Part shown: one piece after another, positions 17,604-26,336 of the stretch | How the letters are laid out: the number at the start of each line of letters is the position of its first letter | Position numbering within the stretch: the stretch's first letter is position 1 | Source of the DNA: Dehalogenimonas formicexedens | Lineage (GTDB): Bacteria; Chloroflexota; Dehalococcoidia; Dehalococcoidales; Dehalococcoidaceae | Direction: 5' to 3' | Assembly: GCF_001953175.1 (NCBI RefSeq) | Contig: NZ_CP018258.1 | Coordinates: 1,950,210-2,014,209, forward strand | Length of the DNA stretch: 64,000 nt | Translations under genes and position numbers: made by a program | The notes under the pieces: model-generated | Told to the model about the DNA's origin: nothing | The model's input: the letters and a program-made list of their open reading frames with translations, nothing else | Databases searched by the model: none

Positions 17604-17691
17604 CAGGGTTCTGGCAATTAATCGATTGCGTGTAATCGCCGAAATCAGTTCATAGCTCAGTGAACTCCCCGGCTGGAACCGGAACAGCGCC

Positions 17692-17768
17692 GCAAGGTTC
17701 TGCGGCTTGAATTTGGAATTTTGGTCCTTTGAATTTGTTTAGGATTTCGTGCTTGGTGCTTGGAATTT
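17692..17768. repeat. Hairpin and AT-rich dispersed repeat after the SAM hydrolase gene
   Basis: GCCGCA-AGGTTC-TGCGGC forms a small hairpin at about 17692-17709. The following 60 bp (TTGAATTTGGAATTTTGG ... GTGCTTGGTGCTTGG) is the reverse-complement style of the GCACGAAGCACGAAAT repeat at 7985-8030. Confidence 0.4.
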
Positions 17769-17811
17769 AAAAAAGAGGCGGGTGCCTAGCTAGTCCGCTT
17801 AAGCACCCGCC
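17769..17811 (-). terminator. Reverse-strand Rho-independent terminator
   Basis: GGCGGGTGC at 17777-17785 pairs with GCACCCGCC at 17803-17811, and on the reverse strand the stem is followed by TCTTTTTT. No annotated protein gene precedes it, so it must end an RNA transcribed from the right. Confidence 0.8.
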
Positions 17812-18200
17812 CCAAGATTGAACTCTTTTGAACCCTTGGTTGAAACCAGATTGGTTGGAACCAGTGGATCCTTGAGACCTATTCTATTTTCGTTACCCGG
17901 GAAAGTTCTTCGCCCTTTACTTTTCCGTCCTGGTCAGAAAACCAGATGGGTTTCAATCCTCACTTATGAAAAGCTCAAGAGCCTTCGTCCTGACTCCTCG
18001 CCATGGACATTGACTAGGATTTCCCACCTCCCAGCGAGGAGCATGTGCACGGAAAGAGCCAAATCCCGAGAACGGCTTGTCTCTCTACCATTCGCCCTCC
18101 TTTCGCTTTATTTGGGTGACCCTGTGAGTACTAGTACCGGTACTCACACCTATAACCTACTCCCAATCCGGTATAAGGTCAACGGTAAGTGTAGCTAAAC
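17769..18200 (-). ncRNA. Candidate structured non-coding RNA, family unknown
   Basis: No convincing coding frame exists on either strand for about 590 bp. On the reverse strand the region ends in a strong terminator and contains many self-complementary segments: the 8-bp arms 17994-18001 and 18034-18041, CTGGT/ACCAG at 17930-17945, GCTC-AA-GAGC at 17973-17982, two similar TGGT...ACCA hairpins at 17837-17863, and the GTGAGTAC/GTACTCAC pair at 18124-18147. TTGACC on the reverse strand near 18178-18183 could be a -35 box, though the matching -10 is poor. I checked for signatures of tmRNA, RNase P RNA, SRP RNA and 6S RNA by eye and did not find them. Size, 5' end and function are inference. Confidence 0.4.
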
Positions 18201-18326
18201 AGGCGGATTTGCCGGCAATCACCATAATCGTTCACTCGTATTAACCCGTCTCCAAGCCCGTTTTTCTTCTCTTATCGCGTTATGAATACCGTGTTCATAA
18301 ACCCATATATCCATCTGATTCGTATT

Positions 18327-18359
18327 TTGACCGGTCAAACCGGAATACCGGTTTATGTT
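18327..18359 (+). promoter_or_regulatory. Palindromic control region just upstream of trmD
   Basis: TTGACCGGTCAA (18327-18338) is a perfect 12-bp palindrome containing a -35-like TTGACC. It is followed by AAACCGG-AATA-CCGGTTT (18337-18354) and a -10-like TATGTT at 18354-18359. The spacer to that -10 is 21 bp, too long for an ideal promoter, so one palindrome may be an operator. The trmD ATG lies only 12 nt later without a clear ribosome site. Confidence 0.45.
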
Positions 18360-18370
18360 AAAATCAGTCG

Positions 18371-19135
18371 ATGCGGATTGATATTCTGACGCTGTTCCCG
18401 GAAATGTTTGCCGGACCGTTTTCCGAAAGCATCTTGAAACGGGCCGCCGAAAAGGGCCTTCTGGAGATCCACTTTCACCAGATCCGGGACTATACCCATG
18501 ACAAACACCACGTCGTGGATGACACGCCCTACGGCGGCGGTGCCGGCATGGTTATGAAACCGGAGCCTGTGGTGGAGGCCATCGAATCCGTAAAAAGGCT
18601 GTCAGATGCGGAATCAAGGACAATTCTGCTGTCCCCCTCCGGAAAACTCTTCAGCCAGGGTATTGCTGCGGAACTTGCTCTAAAATCACGCCTCATCCTC
18701 ATCGCCGGACATTACGAAGGGTTCGACGAACGGGTGAGATCATATATCGACGACGAGATCAGCATCGGGGATTACGTCCTCTCCGGGGGCGAACTGCCCG
18801 CTATGGTCATCGTGGACGCCGTGGCAAGGCTCATTCCCGGCGTCCTGGGATGCGGAGAGTCCCACGTTGAGGAATCCCACAGCCAGGGGCTCCTGGAATA
18901 TCCCCACTATACCCGCCCTCCGGAATTCCGGGGGACACCCGTGCCGGCGATTCTCCTCTCAGGAAATCACGCAGAGATTGCCAAATGGCGGCGCAAAGAA
19001 TCGCTGAAACGCACCTCGGAACGGAGACCGGACATGTTGGCTGGTGTCGCGTTATCAAAGGCCGACCGGAAAACGTTAGCCGAACTAAATTCGGAACCGG
19101 AGGCGACGCGTGAAACTGACAGCCAAACGGGCTAA
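18371..19135 (+). CDS. trmD: tRNA (guanine-37-N1)-methyltransferase
   Basis: 254 residues. TrmD methylates G37 next to the anticodon using SAM bound in a SPOUT trefoil knot. Motifs: [12 protein letters not shown] at the N-terminus, [54 protein letters not shown] and the [10 protein letters not shown] segment. The gene heads a short run with a small membrane protein gene and rplS, echoing the common rpsP-rimM-trmD-rplS order, although rpsP and rimM are absent here. The mRNA leader looks very short. Confidence 0.96.
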   Translation: MRIDILTLFPEMFAGPFSESILKRAAEKGLLEIHFHQIRDYTHDKHHVVDDTPYGGGAGMVMKPEPVVEAIESVKRLSDAESRTILLSPSGKLFSQGIAAELALKSRLILIAGHYEGFDERVRSYIDDEISIGDYVLSGGELPAMVIVDAVARLIPGVLGCGESHVEESHSQGLLEYPHYTRPPEFRGTPVPAILLSGNHAEIAKWRRKESLKRTSERRPDMLAGVALSKADRKTLAELNSEPEATRETDSQTG

Positions 19136-19313
19136 GATCTTCGTGGCGCCTATCGGCATTGTGGTTACCTTGTCTCTGGGCATCACCTTTGGCGACGCCG
19201 TTTTTAATAACGAGTTGACCGCTTTCGGATTCCTCATTCTCGTTTTTTGGCTGGTCGCCATGTTCATCGACGGTCTGGCTCAGGATATGAACGACAGGAA
19301 TATGCGAACATAG
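19110..19313 (+). CDS. Small two-helix membrane protein, function unknown
   Basis: 67 residues from GTG 19110, overlapping the 3' end of trmD by 26 nt. The protein has a basic start (KLTAKRAK), a hydrophobic segment at about 10-27, a short loop and a second hydrophobic segment at about 38-55, then a charged tail. I recognise no family. The overlap suggests translational coupling with trmD. Confidence 0.55.
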   Translation: MKLTAKRAKIFVAPIGIVVTLSLGITFGDAVFNNELTAFGFLILVFWLVAMFIDGLAQDMNDRNMRT

Positions 19314-19365
19314 CCTGAAATCTTCTATCACCCCTCCCCGTTTTAAATATCCGGGGGCCTGCCTT

Positions 19366-19432
19366 CCGTTTGATATTGGATATTTGGTATTTGTTATTTG
19401 TTTGGTATTTGGAACTTGGGATTTGAGGTTTC
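19366..19432. repeat. AT-rich GATATTTGGTATTTG-type repeat
   Basis: Tandem words of the form GATATTTGGTATTTGTTATTTG fill the gap before rplS. Similar words occur at 33818-33870 (opposite orientation), 36195-36215 and 37005-37025. I see no gene in it. Confidence 0.5.
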
Positions 19433-19554
19433 CGGCGCCTTTAGCCGGCTGGGCTTGCCATCAACCCCCCATTTGTGATTTACTATTCAGTCTGTGACAT
19501 TGAATTTATCCGCCTGGTGATGACCGGGGCGGGCAAGACAAGGAGTTCCCAGGT

Positions 19555-19908
19555 ATGAGAATTGATGAATTGGTGCCTCCGGTGGTCAAAGCCGAGTTTC
19601 CGGAGATCAACCCCGGCGACACCGTCAAAGTGCATTACCGGATTATCGAAGGTGATAAGGAACGCATCCAGGTGTTCCAGGGCATTGTTCTGAGGAAACG
19701 CTCCGGCGCCGATGGCGGCAACTTCACAGTGCGCCGCGTATCTTACGGTGTCGGCGTCGAACGCATATTTCCTTTCACCTCGCCCCTGATTGCCAGGATC
19801 GAGATGACCCGCCGAGGCCGTGTCCGCCGCGCCAAACTCTACTACCTGCGCAACCTGTCCGGCAAGGCCGCCCGAATCAAGGAAGGCGAGCGCGGAACCG
19901 CCACCTGA
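19555..19908 (+). CDS. rplS: 50S ribosomal protein L19
   Basis: 117 residues, the normal size. Family landmarks are the start [40 protein letters not shown], the [16 protein letters not shown] core and [16 protein letters not shown]19 lies at the 30S-50S interface. A ribosome site AAGGAG lies 12-17 nt upstream. It follows the trmD pair after a 240-bp gap holding an AT-rich repeat, and a perfect hairpin follows it. Confidence 0.97.
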   Translation: MRIDELVPPVVKAEFPEINPGDTVKVHYRIIEGDKERIQVFQGIVLRKRSGADGGNFTVRRVSYGVGVERIFPFTSPLIARIEMTRRGRVRRAKLYYLRNLSGKAARIKEGERGTAT

Positions 19909-19930
19909 TTTCTCCGGTCGTTGAATTTCA

Positions 19931-19960
19931 TCGGCGTCTCCAGATAGGAGACGCCGATTT
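19931..19960 (+). terminator. Hairpin between rplS and priA
   Basis: A perfect 11-bp stem, TCGGCGTCTCC paired with GGAGACGCCGA around AGATA, is followed by only TTT. It is probably a terminator or partial attenuator, since priA starts 20 bp later. Confidence 0.65.
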
Positions 19961-19977
19961 AACAAGGGGAGTATGCT

Positions 19978-22398
19978 TTGCCTTACGCCGAGGTCAGCGT
20001 CAATTCCCCAGCCGCCGGGCGCGGCGCGTACAGCTACGAACTGCCGGAAAACCTCGCCGTCCGTCCCGGCCAGGCGGTCCTGGTTCCTTTCGGCCCCAGG
20101 ATACTTCAGGGCATCGCCGTCGAGGTCTCGGACACCCCCAGATTCGATGCCACCCGCCAGCTCTCCGGGGTCATCGATCCGCCGTTATACCTGACCGCCG
20201 CTCAACTGGCCGCCGGCCGCTGGATAAGACGCCATTACCTGGCGCCGTTATTCCCTTCTTTGGCGCTGTGGCTGCCGCCCGGTTTTGAGCGGTCCGCCGA
20301 GTCGGTGTTTACCCGTTCGGGGCTGGACATCGGCCAAATCCCCCTTTCGGAACTCGAACGGGACTTCCTGGCTACCCTTGACACCACTATTCCCGCTGAT
20401 CAGAAAACGCTCGAAAAGCGGTTCGGCAAACTCGCGGCCCAAAAAGCCGTTCGGCATCTGCTGGGTCACGGGCTGATCGAACGCCGCTACCGGCTGCAGG
20501 CGCTCAAGGTGAAGCCCCTGCTTGAAAGGGTAGTGCACCTGAAAGGCGATCCCGAGAACGCCCTGAAAAACGCGGCTAATCTGCTTAAGCGATCCCCCAA
20601 ACAATCGGCGGTCCTCCGGCTGTTAGCCACCTCGCGCGGCCGCCTCCCGTTAGCCGAGATCCGGCGGGAATTTGGCGATGTCGCCGCCGTTGTTTCGGCT
20701 CTTGTGGCCAAAGACCTCGTTCACATCGCCAACGAGGAATCCCGCCGCAATCCGAGTCTTCCGGCAGCCGTCGAGCTCCCCATGCCTCATACTTTGACCC
20801 CCGCCCAAGCCGCGGCCGTTTCCGAAGTGACCGCTTCTGTCGACCGGGCCGGGGGCGAGACCTTCCTGCTTCACGGCGTGACCGGCTCCGGCAAGACGGA
20901 GGTCTACCTCCATGCCGCCAAACACACCCTGAAACAGGGCAAGCAGGTCGTGGTGCTGGTGCCGGAGATTTCCCTGACCCATCAGATCATCGAGCGCTTC
21001 ACCGCCCGGTTCTCGGGCCGGGTGGCGGTTCTCCACAGCAAACTCTCGCTGGGGGAAAGGTTTGACCAGTGGCGGGGCATCGCCGAGGGCGATTACGACA
21101 TCGTCATAGGTCCCAGAAGCGCCCTGTTCGCCCCGTTCGCCAATCCGGGTCTGATAGTCATCGACGAAGAACACGAATGGGCTTACAAGCAGCAGGATAC
21201 GCCGCCTTTATATCACGCCCGGGAGGCCGCCCGCCGCCTGTCCCTGGAAACCGGGGCTACGCTGCTCCTGGGGTCCGCTACCCCGGACATCGAGAGTTAT
21301 TTCAAGGCCCTGCGCGGCGATTACCACCTCCTGGAACTGCCGGACCGGCTCACTCCCCACCCCTCCGCCCCGCTTCCCCCGGTGACCCTGATCGACATGC
21401 GCGACGAATTGAAAAGCGGCAATCTCTCCATTTTCAGCCGCAAACTGAAAGCCGAGATAGAAGCCGCGCTCAAAAACGGCGAACAGGTCATCCTCTTTTT
21501 CAACCGGCGCGGCGGCGCCACTTTCATCCAGTGCCGCGACTGCGGCGAAGTCCTGAAATGCCGCAACTGCCGCCTGCCCTTAGGCTTTCACCCGGTGGAG
21601 AACCGGCTGGTGTGCCACCACTGCAACGCTCAGTACCGGGTGCCTGCCGTCTGTCCCGTTTGCGGCCGCAGCCGTATCAAGTTTATCGGCCTGGGCACGC
21701 AGAAACTGGAAGAAGAGACGAAGAAGGAGTTTCCGGGAGTCAAAATCCTGCGCTGGGACTCTGATGCCGCCCGAGATAAAGATACCGGATACCGGATTTT
21801 CGATGATTTCCGCGCCGGCAAGGCGGATATCCTGATCGGCACCCAGGTCGTCGCCCGCGGCCTCGACCTGCCCAGGGTGGGACTGGTGGGCGTCATCAAT
21901 GCCGATACCGCGCTCAACCTCCCCGATTTCCGGGCTGGCGAGCGGACCTTCCAGCTTCTGCTTCAGGTGGCGGGACGCGCCGGGCGGGGAGAGTTTCCCG
22001 GCCGGGTCGTTGTCCAGAGCTACCAGCCCGCGCACTATGCCATCACCGCGGCGGTGGCGCATGACTATAAGGGCTTCTATCAAAAAGAACTGGAGTATCG
22101 CCGTCTGCTGGGGTATCCTCCCTTCATCGAACTGGCGGTGCTCACCGTCCAGCATCCTGCGGAGGCGGATGGCCTGCAGATTGCCCACAATCTCAAGAAG
22201 AAACTGGAATTGGAACGGGATTCCACCGGGGCCAAGGACATCGAGTTTATCGGCCCGGCGCCGGCGTTCGTTCCCCGCCGCCGGGGCAAATACCGCTGGC
22301 AGGTTATCGTGAAGGGGCGGGATATCGTTGATTTCCTGGATAAAGCCTGTCTGTCTTCCGGCGTCGGCGTAGACGTGGATCCCCTCGGTTTGGATTAA
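19978..22398 (+). CDS. priA: Primosomal replication restart helicase PriA
   Basis: 806 residues. PriA recognises stalled forks and reloads the replisome. The N-terminal 3'-binding domain (about 1-100) and winged helix are followed by the helicase core with Walker [25 protein letters not shown] (DEAH-type box), GSATPDIES and GTQVVARGLDLP. The zinc site contains eight Cys in paired CxxC motifs (CRDCG, CRNC, CHHC, CPVCG). The start is TTG 19978 (MPYAEVSVN) behind AAGGGGA; the nearby ATG 19973 is in another frame that soon stops. Confidence 0.95.
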   Translation: MPYAEVSVNSPAAGRGAYSYELPENLAVRPGQAVLVPFGPRILQGIAVEVSDTPRFDATRQLSGVIDPPLYLTAAQLAAGRWIRRHYLAPLFPSLALWLPPGFERSAESVFTRSGLDIGQIPLSELERDFLATLDTTIPADQKTLEKRFGKLAAQKAVRHLLGHGLIERRYRLQALKVKPLLERVVHLKGDPENALKNAANLLKRSPKQSAVLRLLATSRGRLPLAEIRREFGDVAAVVSALVAKDLVHIANEESRRNPSLPAAVELPMPHTLTPAQAAAVSEVTASVDRAGGETFLLHGVTGSGKTEVYLHAAKHTLKQGKQVVVLVPEISLTHQIIERFTARFSGRVAVLHSKLSLGERFDQWRGIAEGDYDIVIGPRSALFAPFANPGLIVIDEEHEWAYKQQDTPPLYHAREAARRLSLETGATLLLGSATPDIESYFKALRGDYHLLELPDRLTPHPSAPLPPVTLIDMRDELKSGNLSIFSRKLKAEIEAALKNGEQVILFFNRRGGATFIQCRDCGEVLKCRNCRLPLGFHPVENRLVCHHCNAQYRVPAVCPVCGRSRIKFIGLGTQKLEEETKKEFPGVKILRWDSDAARDKDTGYRIFDDFRAGKADILIGTQVVARGLDLPRVGLVGVINADTALNLPDFRAGERTFQLLLQVAGRAGRGEFPGRVVVQSYQPAHYAITAAVAHDYKGFYQKELEYRRLLGYPPFIELAVLTVQHPAEADGLQIAHNLKKKLELERDSTGAKDIEFIGPAPAFVPRRRGKYRWQVIVKGRDIVDFLDKACLSSGVGVDVDPLGLD

Positions 22399-22472
22399 CC
22401 CTTTCGGGTTTCTCCTGATTCGACGTTAATCATCGCCGGCAAGGTCGGCGCCCATGGTTTCAGGCTTAACGC

Positions 22473-22501
22473 TTGTCGTAGTCACCCCCTGCTTGTATAG
22501 T
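22473..22501 (+). promoter_or_regulatory. Promoter giving a near-leaderless mRNA for the CCA-type gene
   Basis: TTGTCG at 22473-22478, a 17-bp spacer and TATAGT at 22496-22501. Transcription near 22508 is only about 4 nt before ATG 22512, and no ribosome site fits between them. Confidence 0.6.
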
Positions 22502-22511
22502 AGTGTACTTA

Positions 22512-23999
22512 ATGGCGTCTTTACCTGATCTTGTGATTACAGACCCCGGCCAGCTTGAGATCATCGCGGCCGCCGTGGTCGCCGCGGGCCGCGGCGAACG
22601 GGTTTCCATCGTCGGCGGTTTTATCCGCGACACCCTGCTGGGCCGTCCGGTTAAGGACCTGGATCTGGCGGTGGAAGGTGATGCCGGCGCTTTTTCCGGG
22701 GCTCTGGCGGCAAAACTCGGCGCCACCATGTTCGTTCTACACCAGGAAGCCGGGATGTACCGGATCAACCTGGCTGCAGGCGCGTTCGATCAGATTGACG
22801 TCACCATGGTAGATGGGACACTGGCCGATGACCTGATGCGCCGGGACTTCACCGCGGACGCCATGGCGGCGCCGCTGACGATTCCGGAGCTGACCGGTAA
22901 CCGGCTGGCCATTATCGATCCTGCCAACGGCCTCGCCGACACCCGGAACCTGATTCTCCGCGCCGTTTCCCCCGGCGTATTTCAAAGCGATCCCGCCCGA
23001 TTGTTGCGCGGGGTGCGCCTGTCCGCCGAACTGGGCTTCGCCATCGAGCCTGAAACCGAGAAGTTGATTGCCGAGAACGCCGCCCTGTGTCAGAACGTCG
23101 CTGGCGAACGCACCCGGGAGGACCTGGTCAAACTGTTTTCGCTGCCGTCGATGGACTCGGTAGTGGACTATCTCGACCGGCTGGGGCTTTTGACCCGGAT
23201 TTTCCCCGAACTCGAGCCTTCGAGGGGCGTCGACCAGCCCATCGAGCACGCCTGGGATGTCTTAGGGCATCAGTTCAAGACGGTCCAGTCCCTGGATTGG
23301 GTGCTGCGCCGGGGCCCCTGGAACTATGCCCCCGTCGAGGCGCAAAAACTGATCCCCTGGACAAAAACTGTCCAAAACTACTTTGAGTCCACCGTTAACT
23401 CAGGCGCCTGCAGGACGGCGTTGACCCGCCTGGCGGCCTTGATCCATGACATCGCCAAGCCGGAGACCAAGACCCTGGCTCCCAACGGACGGGTAAGGTT
23501 CTACGGTCACCCAGGCCGCGGCGCCGAAACGGCGGTTTCGATGCTCACCCGCCTGCGCTTCTCCCAGAAGGAGATCAAGTTTATCGCCGCCATGGTGGAA
23601 CTTCACATGCGCCCCACCCAGATGGGCCCGGACTCGATCCAGCCCACCCCCAGGGCGGTCTACCGCTTCAACCGGGATGCCGGCGATGCCGCCGTCGCCA
23701 CCCTCTATTTAAGCCTGGCCGACCACCTGGCGGCGCGGGGACCGACCCTTCAGCTTGATAACTTCGCCGAACATGTTAAAATAGTGACTTATGTTTTGTC
23801 CGAGCGCGACCGTCAGCAGGCGGAAGCCCCTGACCGGCTGATCGACGGCAACGATCTGCAGTCGCGGTTCGGCCTGAAGCCGGGACCGGAACTCGGCCGG
23901 ATCCTGGAAGAGCTCGCCGAAGCCCGGGCGACCGGCGAAATCAGCACCCACGAAGAGGGTCTCGAGCTGGCCGAACGGTTGATCAATACAGCCAAATGA
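22512..23999 (+). CDS. CCA tRNA nucleotidyltransferase / poly(A) polymerase family protein with HD domain
   Basis: About 495 residues from ATG 22512 (GTG 22503 is an alternative). The class II nucleotidyltransferase head is clear: IVGGFIRDTLLGRPVKDLDLAV (GG motif and DxD), DQIDVTMVDG, and RRDFTADAMA. The RNA-binding part contains DPARLLRGVRLSAELGF. A C-terminal HD domain follows with LIHDIAKP and the later His/Asp, as in the E. coli type. The enzyme adds or repairs the tRNA 3' CCA end, but some family members only add CC or A, or tail RNA, so activity is not certain. It follows priA on the same strand but has its own promoter. Confidence 0.88.
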   Translation: MASLPDLVITDPGQLEIIAAAVVAAGRGERVSIVGGFIRDTLLGRPVKDLDLAVEGDAGAFSGALAAKLGATMFVLHQEAGMYRINLAAGAFDQIDVTMVDGTLADDLMRRDFTADAMAAPLTIPELTGNRLAIIDPANGLADTRNLILRAVSPGVFQSDPARLLRGVRLSAELGFAIEPETEKLIAENAALCQNVAGERTREDLVKLFSLPSMDSVVDYLDRLGLLTRIFPELEPSRGVDQPIEHAWDVLGHQFKTVQSLDWVLRRGPWNYAPVEAQKLIPWTKTVQNYFESTVNSGACRTALTRLAALIHDIAKPETKTLAPNGRVRFYGHPGRGAETAVSMLTRLRFSQKEIKFIAAMVELHMRPTQMGPDSIQPTPRAVYRFNRDAGDAAVATLYLSLADHLAARGPTLQLDNFAEHVKIVTYVLSERDRQQAEAPDRLIDGNDLQSRFGLKPGPELGRILEELAEARATGEISTHEEGLELAERLINTAK

Positions 24000-24079
24000 G
24001 GAACCTGAGGGTAAAATCCCGCTGCTCAAAAAAACTATAAATTAAACATAATTCGAACGACCATCATGGAAATGAAAGA

Positions 24080-25429
24080 ATGAAAAAACACCTTCCCGGA
24101 TTCGTAGTGATTCTCATCCTGTTTGTGCTCTCAGCCCTGATCGTCCTGCCGACCGGCAAGGGCGTCCTCTTCGGCAAGCCGATCCAGCTCGGCCTCGACC
24201 TCCAGGGCGGCTTGCATATCGTCTACCAGGCAGACCTTTCAGGGGTGGCCGACAGTGAAAAAGGCAATGTTCTCTCCGGCGTCGTCTCGGTCATTTCCAA
24301 CCGGGTCAATCCCCTTGGCGTCAGCGAACCCAACATCGCCCAGCAGGGTGACGACCGTATTGTCGTCGATCTGCCGGGCACCGCCCTTTCCGACGAGCAG
24401 AAGCAGCGCATCGGCTCCACCGCGCTGCTGGTTTTCGGCGAACTGGTCACCGGTGACGAGCCCTACACCTGGGAAAACGCCCTGGGCAAATGGAAACCGG
24501 CCACCGACACCGGAACCCCGGACGGCAAGGTGCTGGATTCCAGCTACTTCAAGGACAATACCTTTCTGACCACCAACAGCCAGACCGGCCAGGTATTACT
24601 GAATTTCGAATGGACCGATGAAGGCGCCAAGATCAGCGAGGCGGTGACCACGCGGATGCTGGGGAAGCGCCTCGGCATCTTCGAGGGCGACACCACCCTG
24701 CTTGGCGACGACGGCCAGCCGGTGGCTCCCACGGTGAACGCGGTCATCACCGACAGGGGCGTCATCGAGGGGCTTTCGATCAGCGAAGCCCAGCTTCTTT
24801 CGAAGCAGCTCAATGCCGGCCGCCTGCCGGTGCCGCTGACCATCATCTATCAAAACACCGTCTCGCCGGTCCTCGGCTCCGACTTTGTCCACCTGTCGTT
24901 CCTGGCCGGCATCGTCGGCGTGCTGCTGGTTATGGCCTTCATGATCCTCTTCTACCGCTTCCCCGGTTTCCTGGCCAGCCTGGGGCTGCTGTTTTACGTC
25001 GCTCTTATCCTGGCCGTCTATAAGCTGTTACCGGTCACCCTGTCGCTGCCGGGCATCGGCGGTTTCATCCTTTCGATAGGCATGGCGGTCGACGCCAACG
25101 TCCTCATCTTTGAAAGGATGAAGGACGAACTCCGAGCCAAACGCACCCTGGGCGCGGCCATCGAGGCCGGGTTCTCCCGGGCCTGGAGCGCCATCTGGGA
25201 CTCCAATATCACCACCCTGATCGTCTGCGGCATCCTGGTCTGGGTCGGCGCCACCGTCACCGGCGGCGAGAAGGTCCAGGGCTTCGCCCTGACGCTGGGC
25301 ATCGGCGTCATCGCCAGCATGTTCACCGCCATTTTCGTCACCCGCACCTTCCTGAGGATGACTATCGGGACGAATCTCACCAAAAACCTGGCCCTGTTTA
25401 CCACTGAATCGGGAGACCGCAATGCCTAA
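24080..25429 (+). CDS. secD: Protein export membrane protein SecD
   Basis: 449 residues, short compared with E. coli SecD but usual for many non-proteobacteria. There is an N-terminal helix at about 7-27, LGLDLQGGLHIVYQ (D1 motif), an extracytoplasmic P1 domain to about 265, then five helices including the conserved GIGGFILSIGMAVDANVLIFERMKDEL. SecD uses the proton gradient to help late steps of Sec export. The 3' end overlaps secF by 8 nt. Confidence 0.96.
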   Translation: MKKHLPGFVVILILFVLSALIVLPTGKGVLFGKPIQLGLDLQGGLHIVYQADLSGVADSEKGNVLSGVVSVISNRVNPLGVSEPNIAQQGDDRIVVDLPGTALSDEQKQRIGSTALLVFGELVTGDEPYTWENALGKWKPATDTGTPDGKVLDSSYFKDNTFLTTNSQTGQVLLNFEWTDEGAKISEAVTTRMLGKRLGIFEGDTTLLGDDGQPVAPTVNAVITDRGVIEGLSISEAQLLSKQLNAGRLPVPLTIIYQNTVSPVLGSDFVHLSFLAGIVGVLLVMAFMILFYRFPGFLASLGLLFYVALILAVYKLLPVTLSLPGIGGFILSIGMAVDANVLIFERMKDELRAKRTLGAAIEAGFSRAWSAIWDSNITTLIVCGILVWVGATVTGGEKVQGFALTLGIGVIASMFTAIFVTRTFLRMTIGTNLTKNLALFTTESGDRNA

Positions 25430-26333
25430 CTTCATCGGCAAAAGAAATATTTTTCTGATCATCTCCGGGCTGCTGGTTATCGGCTCGATACTCAGCCTGA
25501 CGATTTTCGGCCTCAAATCAGGCATCGATTTTTCCGCCGGTTCGTCGCTCACCGTCAAGTTCGACATTGCCCCCGCCCTGGCTGACCTGAACGCTAAAAT
25601 GCGCGATCTGGGCCACCCCGAAGCCGTCATCCAGGAAACCGGCAGCGGTGATTTCATCATCCATCTCAGCGTTGTCACCGATGCTCAGAAGAACAGCCTG
25701 GAGACCGGCCTTGAGACCTCCTTCGGCGCGCTCACTGAAGAGGGCTTCGAGTCAATCGATCCGACCATCGCCGGCGATACCCGGAAAATCGCCGCCGGGG
25801 CCATCGCCCTGGCCGCCGTCGGCATTCTGCTGTACCTGACCTATGCCTTCAGGCGGATGCCCAAGCCGCTTCATTATGGCACCGGCGCCGTCATCGCCCT
25901 GATTCACGATGTCATCGTCGTCCTGGGTATCTTCGCCATCCTGGCCAGCGTCTTCCATTGGGAGATAGACCTGGTATTCGTCATTGGCATCCTGGCCGTG
26001 CTCGGCTACACCGTGAACAACACCGTGGTCATCTATGACCGCATCCGGGAAAACGTGCTGCGCGGCGTGGCTCCGACCTTCGAAGCCACCGTCAACCGCA
26101 GCGTCGTCGAGACCGTGGTCAGGTCGATGAATACCTCCTTTACCACCATCATCGCAGTGCTGGCGCTGATGCTCTTCGTCGGCGCCACCGTGGAGAACCT
26201 GGCTATCGTCATGTTCATCGGCATCCTGGTCGGCACCTACGACTCCCTGTTTGTGGCCCCGGCGATCCTGGTGATCTGGGACAATTTCGACAAAAGACGC
26301 CTTGCGCCCAGGGTTTCCCGGGCAGGAACCTAG
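25422..26333 (+). CDS. secF: Protein export membrane protein SecF
   Basis: 303 residues. The N-terminal KRNIFLIISGLLVIGSI helix and GIDFSAGSSLTVKFD (SecF FxGG-like motif) are followed by a small extracytoplasmic domain and five helices with GYTVNNTVVIYDRIREN. It partners SecD, whose stop it overlaps. The product of the next gene is unrelated but is only 3 nt away. Confidence 0.96.
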   Translation: MPNFIGKRNIFLIISGLLVIGSILSLTIFGLKSGIDFSAGSSLTVKFDIAPALADLNAKMRDLGHPEAVIQETGSGDFIIHLSVVTDAQKNSLETGLETSFGALTEEGFESIDPTIAGDTRKIAAGAIALAAVGILLYLTYAFRRMPKPLHYGTGAVIALIHDVIVVLGIFAILASVFHWEIDLVFVIGILAVLGYTVNNTVVIYDRIRENVLRGVAPTFEATVNRSVVETVVRSMNTSFTTIIAVLALMLFVGATVENLAIVMFIGILVGTYDSLFVAPAILVIWDNFDKRRLAPRVSRAGT

Positions 26334-26336
26334 CTC

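Noticed and set aside
17645-17700. CATAGCTCAG resembling a tRNA D-arm
   Set aside because: No acceptor or T-arm partner; the bases form small unrelated hairpins.
17950-17959. GGATTGAAAC on the reverse strand, a common CRISPR repeat ending
   Set aside because: Only one copy is present, with no regular spacing and no cas genes.
17818-18198. Forward open frame of 126 codons in the non-coding gap
   Set aside because: No ribosome site, no family, and the same stretch is rich in inverted repeats ending in a reverse-strand terminator; it is better explained as RNA.
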